From Bacteroidales bacterium (GTDB taxonomy: Bacteria; Bacteroidota; Bacteroidia; Bacteroidales; UBA10428): a DNA stretch of 32,727 nucleotides. Positions 8,107 to 15,949 of the stretch are shown here, in pieces. Below the pieces are notes generated by a model. It saw only the letters and a list, made by a program, of their open reading frames with translations, searched no databases and had not been told where the DNA came from. Within the stretch, counting starts at the first letter, position 1. Each line of letters opens with the position of its first letter. Position numbers and translations under genes: made by a program. Where the stretch lies: the NCBI GenBank assembly GCA_016935615.1, contig JAFGQO010000153.1, forward strand, positions 1-32,727, given 5' to 3'.

Positions 8107-9525
8107 ATGAGCGAAGGTCAGGAATCATATTATGAGGAAGAAGGAATATTTGAATCGATCATTCGGTTTGAAGAAATGTTGAATACAAATTCGACCATCT
8201 ATTTTGATGTGTATGAATTTGAGAATATAATTGATTACTATTTGGATCAGCATAATATACACAATGCAAAAGCGGCCATTGAGTGCGGACTAAAACAACA
8301 TCCGAAAGCAACATCAATAAAACTCAGATTGGCTCAAATATATATTCAAAATGGAAAACCCTCGAAAGGATTACACTTTTTAAGAGAAATTGAACCAATT
8401 GAATCCTCCAATGGAGAGTTTTATTTGTTAAAAGGATCAGCCTTGAATATACTTGGAAAGAAAGACGATGCAAAATATGCTTTTGACAGCGCAATTAAGC
8501 TGGCAACAGAAGGAAGGGATGAGGTTATTTTTTCGATTGCTTTTTCTTATATAAATACAAGAAGATATGATCTTGCAATTAAGTATCTGATTCTTGCTCA
8601 TGAAATAAATCCGAAGAATTTGATGGTTCTTCAGGAGCTCGCAATGGTATACGAAAGGATTGATGAACTGGAAAAGAGTATAGTGTATTATCATAAGTAT
8701 CTTAACATAGAGCCTTATGCTGAAAATATTTGGTTCAACCTGGGTATGGTCTATACCAGTCTGGATGAACACCAAAAAGCAATTAATGCTTATGATTTTG
8801 CAATCGCAATTTGTCCTGACTACATCTCAGCATACTTCAGCAAAGCAAATACTTTGGTAAACAGTGGCCTGTATAAAGAGGCTATTAAAACATTTGAAGA
8901 AATAATTTTTATCGAGCCCGATAATGTACAGGCTTATACCTATATAGGTGAGTGTTATGAAAAATTAAAATTGTATAACCGGGCAATACACTTTTATATT
9001 AAGTCAATAGAGATAGATAAATCATTTGGAGATGCGTGGTATGGTTTGGGAATGTCAAACTATCATCTGAAGTTTTATTCAAAAAGTCTTAATTATTTTG
9101 TCCGGGCAAATGCTCTTGATCCTGAAAATCCTGAATATTGGTTTATGTTGGGTAAGGTATACAGAAAGTTGAATTTACTTGAAAAATCAGCTGAATCTTA
9201 CAATCGTGTTGTTGAACTTGATCCAAATGATTATGAGGCATGGCTTTCACATGCCGATATTCTTTTTCTTGAAAACAAAGTTCATGATGCAATTCAAATA
9301 TTAAATAAAGCTTACCAGTACAATAACGAGATATCTACCATAAATTACAATCTGGCAGCCTACTATCTGTATATTAATCAACCACAGTTGGCTTATGAAT
9401 TTTTTGAAAAAGGACTGGCAATTAATTTCAATGAGCATAGTAGCCTGCTGTCACAATACCCGCTTGCTTTAAAGAATAAGACCATAACAGCTTTAATAAA
9501 AAAATACAAGAATCTAAGTCGCTAA
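8107..9525 (+). CDS. Tetratricopeptide repeat protein
   Basis: This 472-residue protein has no signal peptide and consists almost entirely of about eleven 34-residue TPR helical hairpins. Repeated patterns include WFNLGMVYTSLDEHQKAINAYDFAIAICPD, each with the small and aromatic residues typical of TPR positions 8, 20, 27 and 32. TPR arrays bind other proteins, so the role is most likely scaffolding; no enzymatic motif is present. I prefer the ATG at 8107 (MSEGQESYYEEEG) to the TTG at 8050, because the extension encodes an unrelated hydrophobic stretch and contains a promoter-like element. The ComA-family gene begins four bases after the stop, so the two are probably translated from one message. 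The partner is unknown. Confidence 0.9.
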   Translation: MSEGQESYYEEEGIFESIIRFEEMLNTNSTIYFDVYEFENIIDYYLDQHNIHNAKAAIECGLKQHPKATSIKLRLAQIYIQNGKPSKGLHFLREIEPIESSNGEFYLLKGSALNILGKKDDAKYAFDSAIKLATEGRDEVIFSIAFSYINTRRYDLAIKYLILAHEINPKNLMVLQELAMVYERIDELEKSIVYYHKYLNIEPYAENIWFNLGMVYTSLDEHQKAINAYDFAIAICPDYISAYFSKANTLVNSGLYKEAIKTFEEIIFIEPDNVQAYTYIGECYEKLKLYNRAIHFYIKSIEIDKSFGDAWYGLGMSNYHLKFYSKSLNYFVRANALDPENPEYWFMLGKVYRKLNLLEKSAESYNRVVELDPNDYEAWLSHADILFLENKVHDAIQILNKAYQYNNEISTINYNLAAYYLYINQPQLAYEFFEKGLAINFNEHSSLLSQYPLALKNKTITALIKKYKNLSR

Positions 9526-9528
9526 ACC

Positions 9529-10323
9529 ATGAATTTCGAGTTGTCTTATATACCCGACAGACCTTCTAAGCCAAGAACCACGGGTTTAACAATGGTAATG
9601 GATAAGGGATTAAGTGTGAATGAAGCCCATCAGTTCGTGGAGTCAAGTGGAGAATTTACTGATTTCATAAAGTTAGGATTTGGAACGTCGATGATTACAA
9701 ATAAACTGGATCAAAAACTGGATATATACAAAAAATCAGGCCTTCGTCCTTATTTTGGAGGGACATTATTTGAAGCTTTTGCAATACGAAATCAAATCGA
9801 CAGCTTCCGAAAGTTTATTGATAAATATAAGGTCGATCTTGTTGAAATTTCTGATGGGTCAATGAGCATGCCACATGAAAAAAAGCTGGAATATATCAGG
9901 CATTTTTCGAAACAGGTTACAGTTATCTCTGAAGTTGGTTCTAAGCAAAAGGGTGTTTATATTCCTGCTGATCAATGGGTGAAAATGATGAAAAATGAGC
10001 TTGAGGCAGGATCGATGAAAGTGATAGCAGAAGCCAGGGAAAGTGGTACAATTGGAATATACAACAGCGATGGAACAGCAAATGAAAACCTGATAAATGC
10101 CATTTCTTCTCAGATCAACTCGTCAGATGTGCTATGGGAAGCACCCAACGGAAAGCAACAGGTTTGGTTTATAAAAATATTTGGTGCAAATGTAAATCTG
10201 GGTAATATTGCTCCCAATCTGGTTATTCCGCTTGAATGCTTAAGGCTTGGTTTAAGAGGAGATACGTTTTTTGATTTTCTTCCCGATGAGCTAAAGAAAC
10301 AACAGCAGAAGGAATCTCACTAG
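9529..10323 (+). CDS. Phosphosulfolactate synthase family protein (ComA-like)
   Basis: The 264 residues match the ComA family, a Mg-dependent TIM barrel. In methanogens it adds sulfite to phosphoenolpyruvate to make (2R)-phospho-3-sulfolactate for coenzyme M. Recognisable parts are the start RPSKPRTTGLTMVMDKGL, the strand DFIKLGFGTS, LRPYFGGTLFEAF, VEISDGSMSMP and the C-terminal GANVNLGNIAPNLVIPLE. Similar proteins occur in spore-forming Bacillus (sulfolactate) and in plants (HSA32). A Bacteroidota cell would not be expected to make coenzyme M, and no ComB/ComC-like gene is adjacent. Substrate is therefore uncertain: sulfolactate or another organosulfonate, or a different reaction. It is four bases downstream of a TPR gene. 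Confidence 0.85.
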   Translation: MNFELSYIPDRPSKPRTTGLTMVMDKGLSVNEAHQFVESSGEFTDFIKLGFGTSMITNKLDQKLDIYKKSGLRPYFGGTLFEAFAIRNQIDSFRKFIDKYKVDLVEISDGSMSMPHEKKLEYIRHFSKQVTVISEVGSKQKGVYIPADQWVKMMKNELEAGSMKVIAEARESGTIGIYNSDGTANENLINAISSQINSSDVLWEAPNGKQQVWFIKIFGANVNLGNIAPNLVIPLECLRLGLRGDTFFDFLPDELKKQQQKESH

Positions 10324-10436
10324 CTGCCAAATTTAGGTTTCCGGATATAAATATCGTAAGACCAATAAAAGAGTAGAAAAATACCTATCCTATTGTTTTT
10401 ATAAGTACTTAAAATAATCGACATATTGCTATTACA

Positions 10437-11375
10437 ATGAAAAGAACTTTCAAAGATTATCTTTCGCTGGTTTTAAAAGGAATCGGGATGGGATCGGCAA
10501 ATGTTATTCCCGGTGTATCAGGTGGTACAATTGCTTTAATTACAGGAATATTCGAAGAGCTTATAGATTCGATCAAGTCATTTGACTTAAAGTCGATAAA
10601 ACTATTCTTTTCAGGAAAATTCAAAGAATTTTCAAACCATATCAATCTCGGATTTCTGGTTTCTGTATTTTCAGGAATTGGAGTAAGCATTTATTCTCTG
10701 GCATGGCTTCTGAGATTTCTTTTTGAGCAATATCCTGTGTTTGTCTGGGCTTTTTTCTTTGGATTGATCCTGGCCTCTGTATATTTTGTTGGCAAAACAA
10801 TAAGGAATTGGAATATCGGAGTAATTATAACTTTTGTAATCGGAACAGCAATAGCAATATACATTTCGTTAGTAAAACCCGCAGCGGAAAACGACACATT
10901 TTATTATCTGATTCTATGCGGTGTTGTTGCTATTTGCAGTATGATTCTTCCCGGCCTTTCGGGCTCATTCATTTTAATTTTAATGGGGAATTATCAATTG
11001 GTTATGATACATGCTGTGAGTGATTTAAATCTCACAATATTGGTTCCCGTTGCAATTGGAGCGATAATCGGGTTAATTGCATTTTCTCATTTTCTGTCCT
11101 GGATTTACAAGAAATTCAGAAACATGACGATTTCCTTATTGACAGGATTTATTTTGGGTTCTTTAAGTATTCTGTGGCCCTGGCAATCTGCAATTAAAGA
11201 ATCAATTGTTGGAAGAAGCGGGAATATGGAGGAAATTACAGTTGGTTATAAAAAGGAACTGCCTGGCGATACAACGGAATTGATAGTTGCTGTCGTAATA
11301 TGTTTAATAGGAATACTATCGATATGGTTGGTTGAGAAGTATGCCGGTATTATCAAGGAGGATAAAGAAGAATGA
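10437..11375 (+). CDS. DUF368 polyprenyl-phosphate translocase (PopT-like)
   Basis: This 312-residue polytopic membrane protein belongs to the DUF368 family. Members have been shown in other bacteria to recycle undecaprenyl phosphate across the cytoplasmic membrane for cell-wall and O-antigen synthesis. The family hallmark is two pseudo-symmetric motifs: NVIPGVSGGTIALITGIFE near residues 23-41 and MILPGLSGSFILILMGNY near 168-185. About eight hydrophobic segments are visible, the last near the C-terminus (LIVAVVICLIGILSIWLV). The gene overlaps the aroE start by four bases (ATGA at 11372-11375), so translation is likely coupled. Family assignment is firm; substrate is by analogy. Confidence 0.9.
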   Translation: MKRTFKDYLSLVLKGIGMGSANVIPGVSGGTIALITGIFEELIDSIKSFDLKSIKLFFSGKFKEFSNHINLGFLVSVFSGIGVSIYSLAWLLRFLFEQYPVFVWAFFFGLILASVYFVGKTIRNWNIGVIITFVIGTAIAIYISLVKPAAENDTFYYLILCGVVAICSMILPGLSGSFILILMGNYQLVMIHAVSDLNLTILVPVAIGAIIGLIAFSHFLSWIYKKFRNMTISLLTGFILGSLSILWPWQSAIKESIVGRSGNMEEITVGYKKELPGDTTELIVAVVICLIGILSIWLVEKYAGIIKEDKEE

Positions 11376-12127
11376 GAAAATTTGGACTCATAGGATTTCC
11401 GCTTGAACACAGTTTTTCAAAAGGGTATTTTTCTGAGAAATTTAAAGTATCCGGGATCTTTGATTGCAGTTACGATAATTATCCGTTGGATGATATAAAC
11501 AAGTTGAATAATCTGATTGAAGAAAACCCGGATCTGTTTGGATTAAATGTTACCATTCCTTATAAGCAAAGTGTTATTCCGTTGCTTGATGAAATTGATA
11601 AAGAAGCCTCTGAAATAGGTGCAGTGAATGCAATTAAAATATACCGACGCAATAAAGTACTATTAAAAGGCTATAATACGGATGTTTACGGGTTTGAAAA
11701 GCCTTTGCTGAAAGTGCTGAAGAAAGATCATAAAACGGCTTTAATATTAGGAACCGGTGGAGCATCAAAGGCAGTAGCCTATATCCTGAAAAAGCATTCC
11801 ATTGATTATAAATTCGTTTCCCGGAAACCAAAAAACAGAGAAATTCTTTCCTATGGTGATGTATCAAAGGATATAATAGCCAGGATCGATATTATTGTTA
11901 ATACAAGTCCTCTGGGTATGTATCCGGATCCGGATGAGAAACCTGATATTCCTTATGACAGTTTAAATGAGAATCATATTTTATACGATCTGATCTACAA
12001 TCCTGAAAAGACTTTGTTTTTGGCTGAAGGTGAAAGAAGACATGCAACAATCATCAATGGCTTACCCATGTTGCATTTGCAGGCAGAAAAAGCATGGGAA
12101 ATCTGGAATTCACGAGAAAATCTTTAG
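11372..12127 (+). CDS. aroE: Shikimate dehydrogenase
   Basis: AroE reduces 3-dehydroshikimate to shikimate with NADPH in aromatic amino acid and chorismate synthesis. The shikimate-binding N-terminus reads FGLIGFPLEHSFSK, and the catalytic Lys is in NVTIPYKQ. GAVNAI and YNTDVYGF complete the active site. LGTGGASKAVAYIL at about 125-138 is the dinucleotide-binding glycine-rich loop, and the NADP-ribose phosphate probably sits near SRKPKNR. The 251-residue length is slightly short, as in other Bacteroidota. It overlaps the DUF368 gene by ATGA. Its stop codon shares two bases with the stop of the convergent YfiR-like gene. Confidence 0.95.
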   Translation: MRKFGLIGFPLEHSFSKGYFSEKFKVSGIFDCSYDNYPLDDINKLNNLIEENPDLFGLNVTIPYKQSVIPLLDEIDKEASEIGAVNAIKIYRRNKVLLKGYNTDVYGFEKPLLKVLKKDHKTALILGTGGASKAVAYILKKHSIDYKFVSRKPKNREILSYGDVSKDIIARIDIIVNTSPLGMYPDPDEKPDIPYDSLNENHILYDLIYNPEKTLFLAEGERRHATIINGLPMLHLQAEKAWEIWNSRENL

Positions 12128-12633
12128 TATGTTTTGAATGCCATTTCACCAAGTTTTGAACTAAGCTTTATTCCATATTTTGTAGCATTTCCCGGACTTA
12201 GCTCAAACTTTAGATTGTTCCCCACAACCAGAAAATTAATCGCAGCTCCCTGACTAATAGCACCGCTTTTTTCAGTAATTACCAAAGTACTTTTATTTTC
12301 AAGCTGTGGTAATATATTAGCCATATGTTTTGTACTATTGAAAGGAATTACAAGAATATGACAGGTAGAAATCTCTGCCGGTGAGTTGTAGGTTCTTACA
12401 GTAATTGGTTGACTTCCAACCCTTTTACCAGTGGTATAGGTCTTAAGTTCGCCTAATATTGCAGCAGAACCGTAAACACCGATGATAAATGGTCCGGTTT
12501 TATAATTTGCAGGCCACTCAATTAAACGTGAAAAATTGTAGATAAACATTGCTTCTGCCCTTGAGATCTCAGTTTGACAAAAGGCTCCCAAATAAAAAGT
12601 ACTCAACAATGCAAGCAATAAAATCTTTCTCAT
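12124..12633 (-). CDS. YfiR-like (DUF4154) secreted protein
   Basis: This 169-residue protein has an N-terminal signal peptide (MRKILLLALLSTFYLGAFCQ) and the YfiR-like fold. AMFIYNFSRLIEWP is the characteristic first helix, followed by FIIGVYG, a CHILVIPF strand and a C-terminal LSPGNATKYGIKLSSKLGEMA. In Pseudomonas, YfiR is a periplasmic repressor of the diguanylate cyclase YfiN. No cyclase or YfiN-like partner is visible here, so only the fold should be transferred. I chose the ATG at 12633 over a TTG nine bases upstream. It lies 78 bases downstream of truA on the same strand. Confidence 0.8.
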   Translation of the reverse strand: MRKILLLALLSTFYLGAFCQTEISRAEAMFIYNFSRLIEWPANYKTGPFIIGVYGSAAILGELKTYTTGKRVGSQPITVRTYNSPAEISTCHILVIPFNSTKHMANILPQLENKSTLVITEKSGAISQGAAINFLVVGNNLKFELSPGNATKYGIKLSSKLGEMAFKTY

Positions 12634-12711
12634 TTCTATCAAGTTTGCTTGTTTAACGTCTAAAAATAGCTAATTGTTTCTATTATAATTAAAAAAGATT
12701 TAAACAAAAAA

Positions 12712-13461
12712 TTATGAAAAAGGGAATTTGTACTGAATATCGAATAAAAACAAACCCTGAGCAGGAGCGGATTCTCCGGCCTTTGATCTGTCTTTTGCGT
12801 TAATGATCTCAATAAATTCATCCAAACTGAGTTTGCCTTTTCCCATACTTACAAGCGTACCTACAATAGAGCGAACCATATTTCTCAAAAACCTGTCTGC
12901 TGTAATTGTGTAAATGAGAAAATTATCCTCACGTGTCCACGCCGAATTGTATACGTTGCAAGTATTCGTTTTCACATTTGTATGATGTTTGCTGAAACTG
13001 CTAAAATCAGTATGTTTCATTATTTCTGCAGCTCCCATATTCATAAACTCAATTTTTAAATCATAAAACAATTGCCATGCCAAATCTTTATTGAAAACAT
13101 TTTTTTGCGACGAAATATAGTATTTGTATGTTCTGGAAACGGTGCTGAATCTTGCATGTGCATCTTTCGGTACAAAATGTATATTCAATACAAATACATC
13201 CTCATGAAGAAACTTGTTTAGCTTGAAAGTGAGATCGGAAAGATTATTCAGTTTCCTGCATGTATCAAAATGTGCAACAAAATATTTTGCATGCACACCG
13301 GTATCAGTTCTTCCCGCACCAACAGTTTCTACTTTTTCGTTAATGAGTAAAGAAAGCTTCGTATTTAATTCACCCTGAACAGTCGCCGCATTGGGCTGGT
13401 ATTGCCAGCCGTGAAAATTCCTGCCATTAAACTGCAGTTCAATAAAGTATCTGAATGCCAT
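12712..13461 (-). CDS. truA: tRNA pseudouridine(38-40) synthase
   Basis: TruA converts uridines 38-40 in the anticodon arm of many tRNAs to pseudouridine. The sequence begins FRYFIELQFNGRNFHGWQ and contains the catalytic loop GAGRTDTGVHA with catalytic Asp53. The second domain shows FSKHHTNVKTNTCNVYNSAW and the conserved FLRNMVRSIVGTLVSMGKGK helix. The 249-residue length is normal. It is transcribed divergently from moxR across a 183-base gap and leads into the YfiR-like gene. Confidence 0.96.
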   Translation of the reverse strand: MAFRYFIELQFNGRNFHGWQYQPNAATVQGELNTKLSLLINEKVETVGAGRTDTGVHAKYFVAHFDTCRKLNNLSDLTFKLNKFLHEDVFVLNIHFVPKDAHARFSTVSRTYKYYISSQKNVFNKDLAWQLFYDLKIEFMNMGAAEIMKHTDFSSFSKHHTNVKTNTCNVYNSAWTREDNFLIYTITADRFLRNMVRSIVGTLVSMGKGKLSLDEFIEIINAKDRSKAGESAPAQGLFLFDIQYKFPFS

Positions 13462-13510
13462 TATAGAATTATTGATGCATGTAAGTTAGTTGTTTTATTG
13501 AACACAGATC

Positions 13511-13527
13511 TTAACATTTTTTAACAT
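13511..13527. repeat. Two TTAACAT repeats spaced by one helical turn
   Basis: TTAACAT occurs at 13511-13517 and again at 13521-13527, exactly ten bases apart, in the divergent gap between truA and moxR. Direct repeats on the same face of the helix are a common regulator-binding arrangement. They may also be chance in AT-rich DNA. Confidence 0.35.
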
Positions 13528-13575
13528 ACTATTGTTATCCAATGGCAGGATTTGACATTTTTTTGGAAATGCATG

Positions 13576-13608
13576 TTGAGTCTACTCCCGGTAAAATGAT
13601 TACTTTCG
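13576..13608 (+). promoter_or_regulatory. Candidate promoter of the moxR-bat operon
   Basis: TTG at 13576-13578 and TACTTTCG at 13601-13608 (one mismatch to TAnnTTTG) are separated by 22 bases, near the spacing of Bacteroidota housekeeping promoters. Initiation would be near 13612, giving a leader of about 33 bases before moxR. It is the best candidate in this gap, but a weak match. Confidence 0.35.
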
Positions 13609-13644
13609 GTGTCAGAAAAAATATGTGTATAAAAAGTTAAAGAT

Positions 13645-14643
13645 ATGGATAAGATAAGCATCAATATTCAGGAGTTAAATGAGAAAATCAAGCAGGAGAG
13701 TTCATTCGTCGATGTTATTCATCTTGAAATGAGTAAGGTGATTATAGGGCAGAATAATTTGATAGATAAATTGTTAATTGGTTTATTGTCAGACGGGCAT
13801 ATCTTATTGGAAGGTGTACCGGGATTAGCAAAAACACTGGCTATACATACACTGGCAACAACCATTGATGCAAAATTCAGCAGAATACAGTTTACCCCCG
13901 ATCTTTTGCCGGCTGACCTTATAGGAACTATGATTTACAGTCAGAAGAAGGAAGAATTTCTTGTGAAACAAGGTCCTGTATTTGCTAATTTTATACTTGC
14001 TGACGAAATTAACCGTTCGCCGGCAAAAGTTCAAAGTGCATTGCTTGAAGCCATGCAGGAAAAGCATGTAACAATAGGCAGTGAAACTTTCGTGCTTCCA
14101 AAACCATTCCTGGTAATGGCAACTCAAAATCCGATTGAGCAGGAGGGTACTTATCCATTGCCAGAAGCTCAGATGGACAGGTTCATGCTTAAGGTTGTTC
14201 TTGATTATCCAAAGAGAGAAGATGAAAAACTGATCGTCAGAGAAAATCTGGATAAGGAATTTCCTTCAGCCAATAAAGTTATGAAGCCGGAAAATATTAT
14301 GAAAGTTCGTGAGATTGTGAAGGATGTATATATGGATGAAAAAATTGAAAATTATATTCTGGATATAGTTTTTTCAACACGTTATCCGGAGAATTTTAAA
14401 ATGGAAAAATTTTCATCAATGATCAGTTATGGTGGTTCTCCGCGTGCAAGCATAAATCTTGCAAAATCAGCCAAAGCTTATGCCTTTATTAAGAGGCGTG
14501 GTTATGTCGTGCCGGAGGATGTGCGGGCAGTTTGTCATGATGTTTTAAGACACAGGATGGGATTGACCTATGAAGCTGAGGCGGAAAATGTTACATCAGA
14601 GGATATAATAACTGAGATCTTAAATACTATTGAAGTGCCTTAA
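13645..14643 (+). CDS. MoxR-family AAA+ ATPase of the Bat operon
   Basis: MoxR ATPases act as chaperone-like remodelling factors working with von Willebrand A (vWA) proteins. The 332 residues show Walker A GVPGLAKT at 57-64, Walker B FILADEIN at 116-123, RSPAKVQSALLEAMQE after it, sensor-1 MATQNPIEQEGTYPLPEAQMDRF, and a lid domain with SYGGSPRASINLAKSAKAYAF. It opens a tightly packed operon ending with batE, and the next start is nine bases downstream. In Bacteroides fragilis the equivalent locus affects oxygen tolerance. Family assignment is firm; the remodelled substrate is unknown. Confidence 0.95.
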   Translation: MDKISINIQELNEKIKQESSFVDVIHLEMSKVIIGQNNLIDKLLIGLLSDGHILLEGVPGLAKTLAIHTLATTIDAKFSRIQFTPDLLPADLIGTMIYSQKKEEFLVKQGPVFANFILADEINRSPAKVQSALLEAMQEKHVTIGSETFVLPKPFLVMATQNPIEQEGTYPLPEAQMDRFMLKVVLDYPKREDEKLIVRENLDKEFPSANKVMKPENIMKVREIVKDVYMDEKIENYILDIVFSTRYPENFKMEKFSSMISYGGSPRASINLAKSAKAYAFIKRRGYVVPEDVRAVCHDVLRHRMGLTYEAEAENVTSEDIITEILNTIEVP

Positions 14644-14652
14644 AATCATACT

Positions 14653-15069
14653 ATGAGAGCATCAATGAAAATTGTTTTCCTGATTGCTATATTCAGCTTT
14701 TTTTCAGCCGGATTATATTGTCAGAATTTCATTGGCATGCATAAGGATGAGATCATTAAGATAATGGATGCCTCTCATAAGAATTTTAAACTTAACACGA
14801 GCAATGTCAATCCTCATTACAAATATTTGAAATACGAAGATAGAATTAATGAAATAACGGTTTTATATTTTTTATCGGATGAAAATGAGTGCACCCTGGT
14901 GAGAAAAATGTATGATTATTCAAATATTAATGATGTCATACGAGAACTGAATGAAAAATACAAAAAGACCGGAAAGAATACGTGGGAATACAAATATTTG
15001 ATTCAAAAATATTGTGTTGAGTTAACAGAAGGAGAATGGTTTTTTACAGTTACAATAAAAAAAAAGTAA
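14653..15069 (+). CDS. Small secreted protein of unknown function in the Bat operon
   Basis: I do not recognise this 138-residue protein. It begins with a clear signal peptide: MRASMK, a hydrophobic stretch, then a likely cleavage site after SAGLYC or nearby. The mature part, about 115 residues, is rich in Lys, Tyr and Asn. It opens with FIGMHKDEIIKIMDASHKNF, a helical pattern vaguely like the start of SmpA/OmlA-type small envelope proteins, and ends in alternating beta-type sequence (YCVELTEGEWFFTVTIKKK). It lies nine bases after moxR and seven before the DUF58 gene, so it is almost certainly co-transcribed and translated with them. The position suggests an envelope or periplasmic partner of the Bat complex. 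That is inference. Confidence 0.8.
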   Translation: MRASMKIVFLIAIFSFFSAGLYCQNFIGMHKDEIIKIMDASHKNFKLNTSNVNPHYKYLKYEDRINEITVLYFLSDENECTLVRKMYDYSNINDVIRELNEKYKKTGKNTWEYKYLIQKYCVELTEGEWFFTVTIKKK

Positions 15070-15076
15070 GAAAAAG

Positions 15077-15943
15077 ATGGATACTACCGAGTTACTCAAA
15101 AGAGTAAGAAGGATAGAAATAAAAACGAAAGGTCTTTCGCAACAGATATTTGCCGGAGAATACCATAGTGCCTTTAAAGGAAAAGGTATGGCATTTAGCG
15201 AGGTTAGGGAGTATCAATATGGAGATGATATAAGGAATATCGACTGGAATGTAACAGCACGTTTTAATCATCCCTATGTGAAAATTTATGAAGAAGAAAG
15301 AGAGCTTACCGTGATGCTTCTTATTGATGTTAGTGGTTCAAGAGAGTTTGCCTCTCAGGAACGGTTAAAGAAAAATTTGATAACTGAACTGGCTGCAGTA
15401 CTGTCTTTTTCAGCAATATCAAACAATGATAAAACAGGAGCAATTCTTTTCTCGGATAAAGTGGAGAAATTTATACCTCCAAAAAAAGGCAGACAGCATA
15501 TACTTCGTATTATTCGTGAGCTGATCAATTTTGAACCTGAGAATCGTGGAACCAATATTCATGAAGCACTTGAGTATCTTATTAATGCAATTAAGAAAAG
15601 AAGCACGGCATTTTTAATTTCGGATATGCTGGATTCAAATTACGAAGATGCATTGAAAATATGCTCCAGAAAGCATGATTTGATCGCATTAAGGATATTT
15701 GACCAGAGAGAAGCAGAACTGCCGAATATTGGCCTTATAAGGATGAAGGATGCCGAAACCGGCAAACAAAAATGGATTGACTCATCAGATAAAAAGATCA
15801 GAAGTATCTATAACGAAAACTGGCAAAGAAGAAATAAGGAAACAGATGAGATACTGAATAAACATGGTATTGATTATGCCTGTCTGGCAACTCATCTTGA
15901 TTACGTGAAACCTTTGATGCAATTGTTCAAAAAAAGAGCTTGA
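15077..15943 (+). CDS. DUF58 domain protein of the MoxR/Bat system
   Basis: This 288-residue soluble protein has the DUF58 signature (GKGMAFSEVREYQYGDDIRNIDWNVTAR) at about residues 36-62. A vWA-like region follows with DVSGS at 84-88, a DxSxS metal-ion-dependent adhesion site. The C-terminus (FLISDMLDSNYEDAL, DLIALRIFDQREAELP) completes the Rossmann-like fold. DUF58 proteins are near-constant neighbours of MoxR ATPases and are thought to be their cytoplasmic partners. There is no membrane segment. It is seven bases after the small secreted-protein gene and six before the next gene. Confidence 0.92.
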   Translation: MDTTELLKRVRRIEIKTKGLSQQIFAGEYHSAFKGKGMAFSEVREYQYGDDIRNIDWNVTARFNHPYVKIYEEERELTVMLLIDVSGSREFASQERLKKNLITELAAVLSFSAISNNDKTGAILFSDKVEKFIPPKKGRQHILRIIRELINFEPENRGTNIHEALEYLINAIKKRSTAFLISDMLDSNYEDALKICSRKHDLIALRIFDQREAELPNIGLIRMKDAETGKQKWIDSSDKKIRSIYNENWQRRNKETDEILNKHGIDYACLATHLDYVKPLMQLFKKRA

Positions 15944-15949
15944 AGTATT

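Noticed and set aside
10324-10436. Small gene or RNA between the ComA-like and DUF368 genes
   Set aside because: No frame with coding character and no convincing hairpin or promoter was seen in this 113-base gap.
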